A stretch of 64,000 bases of DNA from the NCBI RefSeq assembly GCF_001447355.1, contig NZ_JXBW01000010.1, positions 29,860 through 93,859 of the forward strand, in the 5' to 3' direction. Below, one piece after another: positions 55,098-64,000 of this stretch. Under the pieces are notes generated by a model. That model made no database searches. It saw only the letters and a list, made by a program, of their open reading frames with translations, and had not been told where the DNA came from. Origin of the DNA: Alicyclobacillus tolerans. Its GTDB lineage: Bacteria > Bacillota > Bacilli > Alicyclobacillales > Alicyclobacillaceae. How positions within the stretch are numbered: position 1 is the first letter of the stretch; every line of letters begins with the position of its first letter. The translations under genes were made by a program, and so were the position numbers.

Positions 55098-56735
55098 TTA
55101 GGGTTTCGGAATCATGCCGCTCCACACGTGTGCTTGTAGAGTTACTAAAATCCCCAGGAGAACCGTTAGCACGAGACTATGCCAGAACGTGCGCCGGATT
55201 ACGAGACCTTCTTTGCCACGCAGTTCGCCCGTCGATACGCCCGTCGTCACGTTCTGCGGCGAAATCATCTTGCTCATCACCGCCCCGGACGAGTTGGTCG
55301 CCGCCATCAAGACGGGATTAAGGTGCAGCCGATTGGCAGCCACCACCTGCAAGTTGCCAAAGAGCGCGTTCGACGACGTATCGGATCCAGAAAGGAAGCA
55401 TGCAATCCAGCCGAGGAATCCGGAGAAGAATGGGAACCAACTGCCCAGTGCCGCGACCGCCACGCCAAGCGTATAGGCCATGCCTGAGTAGTTGTACAAA
55501 TACGCGAGCCCGACGATAAACATCACCGTCAAAATGGGAAAAACGAGTTGTTTCCATGTATCGGCGGCGGCGAGCCAGAACGTCTTCCATCCCGCGCGCA
55601 GGAACATCGCGGTAAGGATGACGGCGACGAGAATCGCCGTGCCCGTCGCCAACGGCTGAAATGCCCACACTGCATCGTACGGCTTCTGATATAGAGTCAA
55701 ATAGACTTGGTCATTCAACCCGGGCCAGCTGATCTTTCTTTGACCGATGTCAGCGATTTTCAGGAATGTCCAGACGATGACGACGCCCGTCACGGTCAGC
55801 CAAGGTACCCAGCCTCGCCACAGCGAGCCTGTTGAACCGCCTTCGACTGTCGCGGCGGTCTCGTTGTGTGCCCCTAAATGCACGAACGAGCGGAAGAGAT
55901 TCGTGTCCTTTGGCCGCCACACGCGCGTGAAAAGCACGATACATACCAATGATACGAGCGCGGCGAGTACGTCAGGGAGTGCTGGGCCAAGAAAGTTGGC
56001 AACCGCAAACTGGGTGACAGCGTATGAGAGTCCACCCACGAGCGCCACGGGCCAGGCTCCTTTTAAAGCCTTCCATCCCCCCATGACGACAATCACGTAA
56101 AATGGAAGTATGAATGCAAAGATGGGCAACTGGCGACCGACCATTGAAGATAAAGCGTTTACATTGAGGTTGGTCACAGAGCCGAGTGTCACGATAGGCA
56201 CACCCAATGCGCCGAAGGCAACAGGTGCAGTATCGAAAATAAGGGCGTAGGTGACAGCTTCCAAGACAGGAAAGCCAAGCCCCACCAACAAGGCAGAAGC
56301 AATGGCAACCGGCGTGCCAAATCCCGCAATGCCCTCCATCAGCGCGCCAAAACCGAACGCAATGATGAGGAGCTGAATACGTCTGTCGTCCGTTGCGTAC
56401 CGATACATCCAGTCGCGAAACTGTGCAAATGCGCCCGTTCGCTGGCTAAGGTTGTATAGCCACATCGCATTCCAGACGATCCACATGACAGGCCAGACCG
56501 CAAACACCATGCCCTCACCGATAGAGCTCATCGCGAGATGGAACGGCATCTGCCAACCAGCAATGGCTTCAATGAGACCTACGATGAGACCAGAAAGCGC
56601 CGAAATCCAGGCAGGTGCACGCACCACGCCAAGGAGAACAAGAACGACTGCAATCGGAATGACACCGACAAGAAATGACAGTCCTGTCGAGTGGCCGATA
56701 GGCGTTAAAAGTTGGTGAAACAACCCATTCCCCAT
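55098..56735 (-). CDS. LctP-family lactate/glycolate permease
   Basis: 545 residues with about 13 hydrophobic segments. Signature FGFGALMEGIAGFGTPVAIASALL and the C-terminal SSNALFGNLQ and TNSSGAVMSKMISPQN place it in the LctP/GlcA family, which imports L-lactate or glycolate with protons. ATG 56735 follows GGGGGGAG. It is upstream of the malic enzyme gene on the same strand and divergent from malate synthase. Neighbouring glycolate oxidase genes favour glycolate as substrate. Confidence 0.92.
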   Translation of the reverse strand: MGNGLFHQLLTPIGHSTGLSFLVGVIPIAVVLVLLGVVRAPAWISALSGLIVGLIEAIAGWQMPFHLAMSSIGEGMVFAVWPVMWIVWNAMWLYNLSQRTGAFAQFRDWMYRYATDDRRIQLLIIAFGFGALMEGIAGFGTPVAIASALLVGLGFPVLEAVTYALIFDTAPVAFGALGVPIVTLGSVTNLNVNALSSMVGRQLPIFAFILPFYVIVVMGGWKALKGAWPVALVGGLSYAVTQFAVANFLGPALPDVLAALVSLVCIVLFTRVWRPKDTNLFRSFVHLGAHNETAATVEGGSTGSLWRGWVPWLTVTGVVIVWTFLKIADIGQRKISWPGLNDQVYLTLYQKPYDAVWAFQPLATGTAILVAVILTAMFLRAGWKTFWLAAADTWKQLVFPILTVMFIVGLAYLYNYSGMAYTLGVAVAALGSWFPFFSGFLGWIACFLSGSDTSSNALFGNLQVVAANRLHLNPVLMAATNSSGAVMSKMISPQNVTTGVSTGELRGKEGLVIRRTFWHSLVLTVLLGILVTLQAHVWSGMIPKP

Positions 56736-56979
56736 CAGACTCCCCCCATTCGCATGCATAACCAAAGGCATAGCCCAAATCGTAGTACCGAAACGTTGAA
56801 TCCTCCTGGCTGGTCGTCTCACCTCCTATCGCTTTATAAGCCACTCTTCTGAGGTCATTGTAGTATGGCACCCACCTAATGAAAACGGTTTCTAAGGCAG
56901 GTCTCAAAAGATTCCGTATACCAGAATGAAGTTACGAAAATTTGACGCCAAAGACTTCTTCATCCTTCCGGACGTTCGC

Positions 56980-56996
56980 GTTCTGTAATTCAGAAC
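56980..56996. promoter_or_regulatory. Palindrome upstream of malate synthase
   Basis: GTTCTG-TAATT-CAGAAC is a perfect dyad between the divergent permease and malate synthase genes. A related site, ACAGTTCTGAATTGT, sits before the glycolate oxidase operon at 63806-63820. Likely operator for the IclR-family regulator at 58778. Confidence 0.6.
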
Positions 56997-57067
56997 ATTA
57001 TTTCTTATTACACAACAACGTGCTATCATGAAAGCGTATCCAGGGATACGAGGGAGGAGAGATCGGG

Positions 57068-58672
57068 ATGACGGAATCGTACAATTGCCCACAAGGCGTG
57101 CAGATCACGGGTGAATACAGACCCGAGTTCGCCGAGATTTTGACGGTAGATGCACTGCAATTTGTCGCCGAACTGGAGCGCCGCTTTGGTCCGCGCCGCA
57201 AAGAATTGCTAGAGCTGCGCAAACAGCGCGAAGCGCGGTTATTCGCCGGTGAATGGCCGGACTTTTTGCCAGAGACGAAAGAGATCCGCGAAAGCGAGTG
57301 GACCGTGGGACCCATCCCGGCAGATTTGCAGGACCGCCGCGTCGAAATCACCGGGCCGAGTTCGGATCGAAAGATGGTCATCAACGCACTGAACTCAGGC
57401 GCAAAATGCTTTATGGCCGACTTTGAAGACGCGTGCGCGCCCTCGTGGGAAAATGTGGTGCAAGGCCAAATCAACATGCGCGATGCGATCCGCCGTACCA
57501 TCAGCTTCACAAGCCCTGAAGGCAAGCACTACAAGCTGAACGACGAGATTGCGACGCTGATTGTGCGCCCGCGAGGTTGGCATCTACCCGAGAAGCACAT
57601 TCTCGTCGATGGGCGCGAGGCAACGGGAGGCCTCGTCGACTTCGGACTCTACTTCTATCACAACGCCAAAGAACTTTTAGCGCGAGGCTCCGGTCCCTAC
57701 TTCTACCTTCCGAAAATGGAAAGCCACCTGGAGGCTCGGCTTTGGAACGATGTGTTCGTCTACGCGCAAGAATCGCTTGGCATCGAGAAAGGCAGCGTCA
57801 AAGCCACAGTGCTCATCGAGACCATCCTCGCGACATTCGAGATGGACGAGATTTTGTACGAATTGCGCGATCACGCCGCTGGCCTGAACTGCGGCCGTTG
57901 GGACTACATCTTTAGCTATATCAAGAAATTCCGCAATCATCCCGAAGTCATCCTACCGGATCGGGCTCAGGTCACGATGACGGTTCCTTTTATGCGTGCC
58001 TACACCCTCCTTACCATTCGCACATGCCATCGGCGCAAGGCGTTTGCGATGGGCGGTATGGCCGCACAGATTCCCATCAAGAACGATCCGCAGGCCAACG
58101 AAGAGGCACTCGCCAAGGTTCGCGCCGACAAAGAACGTGAAGCACAGGACGGACACGACGGCACGTGGGTGGCGCACCCCGGGCTCGTGCCCATCGCGAT
58201 GGAGGTATTCGATCGCCTCATGCCGACGCCAAATCAAGTGCATCGCTTGCGCGAAGACGTCAACGTCAGCGCGGCCGATCTCGTCGCCGTGCCGGAGGGC
58301 ACCATCACAGAAGCGGGACTGCGCACAAACGTGGCGGTTGCACTCCGCTATATCGAAGCGTGGCTACGCGGATCCGGTGCAGTCCCCATCTTCAACCTGA
58401 TGGAGGACGCGGCGACGGCCGAAATATCGCGCGCGCAAATCTGGCAGTGGATCCACCACCCAAAAGGCATACTGGACGATGGCCGCAAGGTGACACCCGA
58501 ACTATTCCGCCAAATTCTCGACGAAGAGTTAGCGAAATTGCAGACTGAACTTGGCGCACAAGCGTACGCCAACAGCAAGTTCCCGCTCGCCACACAGTTG
58601 CTCGACGAGACTTCCACCGCGGAGGACTTTGCTGACTTCCTGACACTGCCCGGCTACGCGCACCTTGCGTAA
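57068..58672 (+). CDS. aceB: Malate synthase A
   Basis: 534 residues, the isoform A length. Conserved blocks: [55 protein letters not shown] (catalytic Glu) and [17 protein letters not shown]. Condenses glyoxylate with acetyl-CoA. Start ATG 57068 with GGGAGGAGAGA. No isocitrate lyase is nearby; glyoxylate probably comes from the glycolate oxidase encoded downstream. Confidence 0.96.
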   Translation: MTESYNCPQGVQITGEYRPEFAEILTVDALQFVAELERRFGPRRKELLELRKQREARLFAGEWPDFLPETKEIRESEWTVGPIPADLQDRRVEITGPSSDRKMVINALNSGAKCFMADFEDACAPSWENVVQGQINMRDAIRRTISFTSPEGKHYKLNDEIATLIVRPRGWHLPEKHILVDGREATGGLVDFGLYFYHNAKELLARGSGPYFYLPKMESHLEARLWNDVFVYAQESLGIEKGSVKATVLIETILATFEMDEILYELRDHAAGLNCGRWDYIFSYIKKFRNHPEVILPDRAQVTMTVPFMRAYTLLTIRTCHRRKAFAMGGMAAQIPIKNDPQANEEALAKVRADKEREAQDGHDGTWVAHPGLVPIAMEVFDRLMPTPNQVHRLREDVNVSAADLVAVPEGTITEAGLRTNVAVALRYIEAWLRGSGAVPIFNLMEDAATAEISRAQIWQWIHHPKGILDDGRKVTPELFRQILDEELAKLQTELGAQAYANSKFPLATQLLDETSTAEDFADFLTLPGYAHLA

Positions 58673-58724
58673 TCCATCCAATCCACAGATTGCATTTCTG
58701 AACTCATGATCCATCCCCATACGA

Positions 58725-58755
58725 AACCCCGCCTGCGTGGCGGGGTTCCTTTTGT
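58725..58755 (+). terminator. Terminator of malate synthase
   Basis: AACCCCGCC (58725-58733) pairs with GGCGGGGTT (58739-58747), followed by CCTTTTGTT. The IclR gene ends on the other strand 30 bases on. Confidence 0.85.
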
Positions 58756-58777
58756 TCTGCCGTTTCGATTGTGGGCT

Positions 58778-59557
58778 TTAAGGGACGATATATGCACTCT
58801 TGTAGCCGAGCCGTTCCGAAATCCGCTGCCCTGCACGCTTTACCAAAGGGACAAGTTCCATCATCCGATCACGCGTCATCCGCAAGCCCGGTCCCGACAC
58901 GCTTACGGCCGCAACTGCGCAACCGTCGTGGGCGAAAATAGGAGCCGCGACGCAACACACACCCTCCTGATGCTCCTCGATGTCAAACGCGAAACCCGTC
59001 GAGCGCGTCTCGTCAAGCGACTCCCAAAACTGATTCACATCCGTGACCGTATGCGGCGTGAGTTGTGGCAACCCATAGCGGCGAACGATGTCCTGAACTT
59101 CGCGCTTCGGCAGGAAAGCGAGAATAGCTTTGCCGAGTCCGGTCGCGTGCACTGGCACGCGCGTCCCAACGCGAGAGTGCATGCGAACGGTGTTTGGACT
59201 CTCCACTTTTTCGATATACACGACCGAGCCTCGATCCAACAGGGCCAAGTGCACGACCTCATTGGTCGCAAGAGCCAACTCTTGCAGCGCCGGCATCGCC
59301 TCGCGGCGCATGTCGATGGAGGACAAAAGCTTCATACCGAGATCGAGCACGGTATAACCCAACTTATAGCGCCCGCTCACGGGATCCTGCTCGATGTAGC
59401 CACGGCGCATCATGGTGCCTAGCAGCCGGTGCACCGTGCTCTTGTACATGCCTACCTCCTGCGCCAGCTCTGTGATCGCGATCCCGTTCGGATGCTCACT
59501 CACCATCTCGAGCAAAAGAAGCGCTTTGTCGACCGATTTGACCGTATAGTCCTCCAA
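58778..59557 (-). CDS. IclR family transcriptional regulator
   Basis: 259 residues from TTG 59557, chosen because GAGGTGA lies five bases before it and the domain starts there. Winged helix ~5-65 (VKSVDKALLLLEMVSEHPNG, YKSTVHRLLGTMMRRGYI); effector domain ~80-250 with HLALLDRGSVVYIEKVES and GVCCVAAPIFAHDG. It follows glcD by ten bases in the same operon. IclR-type proteins often respond to glyoxylate; a role in controlling this operon and aceB is likely. Confidence 0.92.
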   Translation of the reverse strand: MEDYTVKSVDKALLLLEMVSEHPNGIAITELAQEVGMYKSTVHRLLGTMMRRGYIEQDPVSGRYKLGYTVLDLGMKLLSSIDMRREAMPALQELALATNEVVHLALLDRGSVVYIEKVESPNTVRMHSRVGTRVPVHATGLGKAILAFLPKREVQDIVRRYGLPQLTPHTVTDVNQFWESLDETRSTGFAFDIEEHQEGVCCVAAPIFAHDGCAVAAVSVSGPGLRMTRDRMMELVPLVKRAGQRISERLGYKSAYIVP

Positions 59558-59567
59558 TCGGTTCACC

Positions 59568-61097
59568 TCATCCTTGTACACTCGTCGTTCGCTTTGCAGC
59601 AGTCTTCTCTGCCCGCGCGGCGCGCACCTGCACCTCTGCTTGATCCGGAAACGAATTGAGAATCTGCCAATGGTCGTCGATGATTTCGCGGGCGTGTTTG
59701 ACTTCGACACAGCGTCCTGGCAACGGTATCAACTTTCCCGCGTTGACGATGCCTTTGCCGTCAAAGCAAGCTTTCACGGCGCGCTGTACTTGAAGTTCAT
59801 CCTCGGAAAACATGTAGGCCATCTCGCCAATCTTCTCAATCCCCACGCCGTGCTCGCCCGTGATGCTCCCACCTGCGTCGACACAAGCACGCAACACCTC
59901 AGATCCGGCCCGCACCGCGCGCTCGGCCTCGCCTGGCACGCGGCTGTCGTAAAGCACAAGCGGATGCAAGTTGCCATCTCCCGCATGAAACACGTTTGCG
60001 ATCCGCAGGCCATATCGTTGGCTGATGCCTTCAATCTTCTGTAAGACCTCGGTCAGGCGCGTGCGCGGGATCACGCCGTCTTGCACGATGTAATCCGGGG
60101 ACAAGCGCCCCATGGCGCCAAACGCCATCTTGCGACTGGACCACCACAGCGCGCGCTCCGCATCTGACTGTGCAACCCGCACCTCGCGGACATGGTGTTT
60201 GCGGCATAATTCCACGACGCGCGCCATCACGTCGTCGACCCCAGCAGTCAAACCGTCTACTTCGATGAGCAAAACAGCCTCGATGTCGTTTGGGTAACCG
60301 ACGTGGTAGTTGCTTTTATCGACCGCCTGCATCGCCAGCTGATCCATCATCTCGATGGCTGCAGGAATGATACCAGCCACAATGATATCCGTCACGGTGT
60401 CGGACGCATCTGCGACGCGCTCGAAATAAGCGAGCGCCGTGCGCAGTGCCTGCGGCTTCTTCAAAATGCGCACGGTGATTTCCGTTGCAATGCCAAGTGT
60501 CCCTTCGGAACCCACGAGCAGCCCCAACAAGTCGTAGCCTGGCGCGTCGCCAAACGGCGCCCCCACGTCGATCACACTGCCATCTGGCAACACGACCTTC
60601 GCCGCGACGATATGATTCGTCGTAACCCCGTATTTGAGACAGTGACTGCCGCCGGCGTTTTCCGCAAAATTGCCGCCAATCGTACACACGGACTGACTCG
60701 ACGGATCCGGCGCGTAATAGCAATCTTCGTGAGCGATCCGCCGCGTCAGCGTGAGGTTGACCAACCCAGGCTGGACAATCGCGCGCAGGTTCGCAAAATC
60801 GACGGCGAGCAACCGATTCATACGAGCGAGGTTGATGACCACCTGTCCCCCCGTCGGCGTGGCTCCCCCAGACAGCCCCGTGCCCGCACCGCGTGGTAGA
60901 TATGGAATCTCGTGCTCATAGAGATAGCGACAAATTTGCGCTACCTCATCCGTCGATTCGGGAAACACGACCGCGCGGGGCAATCCAGACTCCGCCGTAT
61001 ACCCGTCGCATGCGTATGCCCGAACCTGATTTGGCTGCCACAGACAGCGGCGCTCGCCTACAATCTCCACGAGCGCGTCAATATGCGAGTCTCTCAT
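59568..61097 (-). CDS. glcD: Glycolate oxidase FAD subunit GlcD
   Basis: 509 residues, FAD-linked oxidase of the VAO family: PRGAGTGLSGGATPTGGQVV and PDPSSQSVCTIGGNFAENAG in the FAD domain, GLLVGSEGTLGIATEITVRI, and the C-terminal HAGDGNLHPL and GEHGVGIEKI. Oxidises glycolate (or D-lactate) to glyoxylate (or pyruvate). ATG overlaps the glcF stop by four bases. A C-terminal basic tail is poorly conserved. Confidence 0.93.
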   Translation of the reverse strand: MRDSHIDALVEIVGERRCLWQPNQVRAYACDGYTAESGLPRAVVFPESTDEVAQICRYLYEHEIPYLPRGAGTGLSGGATPTGGQVVINLARMNRLLAVDFANLRAIVQPGLVNLTLTRRIAHEDCYYAPDPSSQSVCTIGGNFAENAGGSHCLKYGVTTNHIVAAKVVLPDGSVIDVGAPFGDAPGYDLLGLLVGSEGTLGIATEITVRILKKPQALRTALAYFERVADASDTVTDIIVAGIIPAAIEMMDQLAMQAVDKSNYHVGYPNDIEAVLLIEVDGLTAGVDDVMARVVELCRKHHVREVRVAQSDAERALWWSSRKMAFGAMGRLSPDYIVQDGVIPRTRLTEVLQKIEGISQRYGLRIANVFHAGDGNLHPLVLYDSRVPGEAERAVRAGSEVLRACVDAGGSITGEHGVGIEKIGEMAYMFSEDELQVQRAVKACFDGKGIVNAGKLIPLPGRCVEVKHAREIIDDHWQILNSFPDQAEVQVRAARAEKTAAKRTTSVQG

Positions 61098-62422
61098 GGC
61101 GTCTCCTCCCTTTGATAGGCGAGATCGAGCACTTCGACGGTGTGCATGACACGAAGCTGTTGGTTGCGCTTTTTCACGCCAAGGCGAATCTGCATCATGC
61201 AGCCCGGGTTGCCCATGACAATGGCCTCGACCCCCTCAGGAACGTCGTCCATCTTGCGCTCGAGCAGTTCGCCGGCCATGTCTGGATGTGTGAGGTTATA
61301 AATTCCGGCACTCCCACAGCACCGGTCCGAATCCGGCATCTCGCGAAGGTCCACACCTGGAACGGACGTGAGAAGGGATCTGGGTTCACGGCGGATCTTT
61401 TGCGCGTGACACAAGTGACATGCGTCGTGGTAGGTGATGGACATGGGGAGTTCGGCTTTAGGCGGATCAAAACCAACTTCGACAAGCAGTTGCGTGATGT
61501 CGCGCACCCGCGCGGAAAACTGGACGGCCCGCTCGTGCCAAGCCGGATCATCATGAAACAGCTCCGGGTATTCTTTAAGCGCCGCGCCACAGCCAGCCGC
61601 ATTGATGGCGATGTAAGCCACGCCCGCTCGCTCAAACACTTCGATGTTTTTCTTCGCCATCTCGCGCGCCATGTCGCGATCCCCCGCGTGCACCTGCAAC
61701 GCGCCGCAGCAAATTTGTTCGCGCGGTACGTGCACTTCCACGCCGTTACGCACCATGACGCGGGCTGTGGCTTCGTTCACGTCGGAGAAAAAAACGTCCA
61801 TGACGCAACCTGTAAACAGTGCAGCCGTCGCTTTGCGCGCACCCTTGGGAACCATCACCGTCGGCAACACGTCAATAGCAGGACCGCGCCCAATCTCCGG
61901 AATGACGTCTTCCATCTCCCGCGCCTGTGGCGGCAGCACGCGCATCACCCCGGTCGATCGCGCGAGCGTACGCAAGCCAGATTTCTGGTAGAATCGCATG
62001 AGCCGGCGGATGGTCTTTAAGCGGCCCGGCCGCGGAAAGATACCACGCAAAAAGAGCCGCATCAAGGGATCTCTGTCGCCATGCTCGCGGCGCGCGTGGA
62101 AAACTTGCCCTCGCGCTTCTTCGACAAGAGCTCCCACCTGCACCCCAGACGGACAGACCGTCTCGCAAGCGCGACAATCCAAGCAGGTGAAGACCGGATC
62201 GATCACACTTTCATCCAGCGGCAATTCCCCTTCGGCGCAAGACTTGATGAGAAATACGCGCCCGCGCGGTGAATGGTTTTCGTCTCCCCATGCCTGATAA
62301 GTGGGACAGACTTCGAGACAGAATCCACAGTGCACACAGACCGAATACTTGTCTTCCTCAGGCGCGTCCGGGTAACAAAAATCGGACAGACGTGGTGCCA
62401 TCGATGACGAATCCTTCACCAT
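61094..62422 (-). CDS. glcF: Glycolate oxidase iron-sulfur subunit GlcF
   Basis: 442 residues. Two 4Fe-4S motifs: CVHCGFCLEVCP (residues ~30-41) and CLDCRACETVCP (~80-91). Two CCG-type domains follow (CCGALQVHAGD, CHLCHA, CCGSAGIYNLTHP). Passes electrons from GlcD/GlcE to the quinone pool. ATG 62422 has GGGAGGG upstream and lies next to the glcE stop. Confidence 0.94.
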   Translation of the reverse strand: MVKDSSSMAPRLSDFCYPDAPEEDKYSVCVHCGFCLEVCPTYQAWGDENHSPRGRVFLIKSCAEGELPLDESVIDPVFTCLDCRACETVCPSGVQVGALVEEARGQVFHARREHGDRDPLMRLFLRGIFPRPGRLKTIRRLMRFYQKSGLRTLARSTGVMRVLPPQAREMEDVIPEIGRGPAIDVLPTVMVPKGARKATAALFTGCVMDVFFSDVNEATARVMVRNGVEVHVPREQICCGALQVHAGDRDMAREMAKKNIEVFERAGVAYIAINAAGCGAALKEYPELFHDDPAWHERAVQFSARVRDITQLLVEVGFDPPKAELPMSITYHDACHLCHAQKIRREPRSLLTSVPGVDLREMPDSDRCCGSAGIYNLTHPDMAGELLERKMDDVPEGVEAIVMGNPGCMMQIRLGVKKRNQQLRVMHTVEVLDLAYQREETP

Positions 62423-62423
62423 C

Positions 62424-63746
62424 TCAAATCCCTCCCAGAAAACGACCTGGAGATAAGAGATGCTCCGGGTCGAACGTCTGCTTTAACCGCTGCATGACAG
62501 CGATGGCGCCAGGTGCCAATGGAGACGCAGCGCTTTGTGCGCGAATCGCAACGGGCGCGCGCTCCATAACCATCTCAAGGGCAGATGCGCTGATGACGTC
62601 TCGCAGTTGATCCCACCGGGACGGATCTGCAAGCGGTGCACGAGCGGGATCGAATGCAATGCGGGCAACACCCGTGACGCCTCCGATGGTTGCGCTGATG
62701 TCGTGTGGATTCTCGACGAGTAGAGAAACCGCTTCCATCACCTGCGCCATGGCCGAGAAGAGCTTGGTCGGCTGTCCTTGTAAGCGGATACAAGCCGTGT
62801 TTGCGGAAAGTGATTCGCGCTGTTCCGACCACCAGGTATCGGCTGCATGCTGTTCCAAGGTCTCCACCGTCAATCCGAGATCGCGCGCCATCGATTCGAG
62901 AATCTGCGTCTGCGCCTGCGCGGCTCGCTCATGTTCATCACAGTCAACGGCGAGAATCCAGTTCCGTGTCTGGTCTGACGCGCTTTGCCAAACAGCTTCC
63001 AAACGACTCGGCTGCAAAGCCGACTGCACGATACGCTCTCGAAGCTGGCCGAGCGCATCAAGTGGCCCGCCGACGAGGACCGTTTCCCGATGCATGGGCA
63101 AGGGCCGCAACTTCAAGGTGATTTCTGTAATTACGCCAAGCGTTCCCCAGGCACCGATGAATAGCTTGGTCATGTCATAGCCAGCGACGTTCTTGACGAC
63201 CTTGGCACCTGTGCGGATGACGCGGCCATCGAGCAATGCGACGCGCAGGGATATGGCCATGTCGCGCAAAGATCCGTACAGTGCACGCCGCGGTCCGCTG
63301 AGGCCGGCGCTCAACAAGCCGCCAAGCGTCGCATCCGCAGGTGCGGGCGGATCGTAAGGAAGCATGAGGCCCGCCGCAGCCAGCGCAGATGCCAATTCCG
63401 CCATCGTGAGCCCGGGTTCTATAGAGACGATGAGATCTCCCTGCGACAAGTTGACCACCTGATTCATGCGCCGCAGGGACAGCCAAATGTCAGGCGCCTC
63501 TGCTTGAGGGCCGTAAGCGAGCAAGCGCCCGGCACCATAAGGAAGCACACTCAGGCCGCAATCACGCGCGTAGGCGAGAACGGCCAGTACTTCCTCTTCG
63601 TTCAATGGCTCCACCAAACAAACATCCCGTGAGGATTCGTGCAGATGTAGCGTGCAGGCAGGAACGACGCGCACGTGATGAAGGCCGATCACGTTTGCCA
63701 AATGTTCCGCCGTATCCGCAGGTTGTGGCTTCGACTGAAGCGGCAC
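62424..63746 (-). CDS. glcE: Glycolate oxidase FAD-binding subunit GlcE
   Basis: 440 residues. FAD-binding segment includes VLPYGAGRLLAYG, DLIVSIEPGLTMAELASAL, DATLGGLLSAGLSGPRRALYG and the C-terminal FDPEHLLSPGRF. Shorter and more divergent than GlcD, as expected. GTG 63746 is chosen for GGAGG ten bases upstream; ATG 63797 extends the frame 17 codons but has no ribosome binding site and lies next to the putative operator. First gene of the glcE-glcF-glcD-iclR operon. Confidence 0.88.
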   Translation of the reverse strand: MPLQSKPQPADTAEHLANVIGLHHVRVVPACTLHLHESSRDVCLVEPLNEEEVLAVLAYARDCGLSVLPYGAGRLLAYGPQAEAPDIWLSLRRMNQVVNLSQGDLIVSIEPGLTMAELASALAAAGLMLPYDPPAPADATLGGLLSAGLSGPRRALYGSLRDMAISLRVALLDGRVIRTGAKVVKNVAGYDMTKLFIGAWGTLGVITEITLKLRPLPMHRETVLVGGPLDALGQLRERIVQSALQPSRLEAVWQSASDQTRNWILAVDCDEHERAAQAQTQILESMARDLGLTVETLEQHAADTWWSEQRESLSANTACIRLQGQPTKLFSAMAQVMEAVSLLVENPHDISATIGGVTGVARIAFDPARAPLADPSRWDQLRDVISASALEMVMERAPVAIRAQSAASPLAPGAIAVMQRLKQTFDPEHLLSPGRFLGGI

Positions 63747-63805
63747 GATGGGATCGCCTCCAAGTTTCCCGCGCTGGGGAAGGCTGTGGTTCTGCATAGT
63801 GAAAT

Positions 63806-63820
63806 ACAGTTCTGAATTGT
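63806..63820. promoter_or_regulatory. Palindrome upstream of the glycolate oxidase operon
   Basis: ACAGTTC-T-GAATTGT, one mismatch in the arms, shares GTTCTGAATT with the dyad before aceB. AT-rich TATAAC lies next to it on the minus strand as a possible -10. The rest of 63821-64000 shows no gene. Confidence 0.55.
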
Positions 63821-64000
63821 TATATTCATTCTACGGCAAAGAAATGCCCGAAAACAGGTAGAGAGCAGTCGTTCTTTGCCCACTGCGTCATATTTGTTCA
63901 ATCGTATGGAAGATCGCTCATATGTAGGTTTCCATGCGCAAGACATGACAGCAGTAACCAAATTGCTTAGGTGTTGTCAATGGCCAGTTTCGTTTCGACA

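Noticed and set aside
60893..62020. 375-codon plus-strand frame opposite glcD and glcF
   Set aside because: Antisense shadow; His/Arg-rich and without recognisable domain.
62500..63180. Plus-strand frames opposite glcE
   Set aside because: Cys/Ser/Arg-rich shadow translations without start signals.

Overview
The window looks like chromosome of a moderately thermophilic, acid-tolerant Bacillota close to Alicyclobacillus. This rests on gene content and style rather than on any rRNA. The markers are an S53 kumamolisin-type acid protease, a squalene-hopene/sporulenol-type cyclase, a bacterial nitric oxide synthase, a YjcZ-like small sporulation-type protein, a compact type II-C Cas9, strong GGAGG ribosome binding sites and frequent TTG/GTG starts. 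No tRNA, rRNA, insertion sequence or prophage was seen.

Layout. 0-5 kb: end of an amino-acid permease, an acetamidase/formamidase, an MFS exporter, two small proteins (one a secreted Lys-rich polycation) and nitric oxide synthase. 5-10.5 kb: a luciferase-like oxidoreductase, a BenE transporter with a divergent LysR regulator, and metE behind a cobalamin riboswitch. 11-21 kb: kumamolisin, a Rieske oxygenase, a SqhC-like terpene cyclase followed by a small protein, an APC permease, MarR, a ClC channel with CBS domains, and a second copy of the same small-protein family. 21-27 kb: a tricarballylate/aconitate block on the minus strand (MFS, PrpF-type isomerase, TcuB, TcuA, DUF3870 protein) with leader terminators.

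27-35.7 kb is the most striking part. It holds a 55-repeat CRISPR array, cas2, cas1, a 1146-residue Cas9 with all nuclease residues intact, and a clear tracrRNA gene lying in the 5' leader of cas9. Every repeat ends in an extended -10 promoter (TGGTATGAT). Fifty-four spacers fall into only 30 families: many recur exactly or with one to three substitutions, often interleaved with other spacers. The array runs on the plus strand, the cas operon on the minus strand, and they meet at back-to-back terminators.

35.7-40.5 kb: an inorganic-carbon uptake locus, dabA (mpsB), dabB (mpsA) and a DUF2294 gene (mpsC), with a long leader and terminator inside it. 40.7-53 kb: secreted and intracellular glycoside hydrolases (GH28 pectinase, GH13 amylase with two starch-binding modules behind LacI-type operators, GH3 glucosidase), with aldo/keto reductase, exonuclease III, a MOSC protein and a lipoprotein between them. 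53-64 kb: a coherent glycolate/glyoxylate route: LctP-family permease, glycolate oxidase GlcE-GlcF-GlcD, IclR regulator, malate synthase and malic enzyme, with similar palindromes in front of the malate synthase and the glycolate oxidase operon.

Gene starts were chosen from visible ribosome binding sites and are often shorter than the longest open frame. Family names come from recognising motifs and overall sequence character; no database search was possible.
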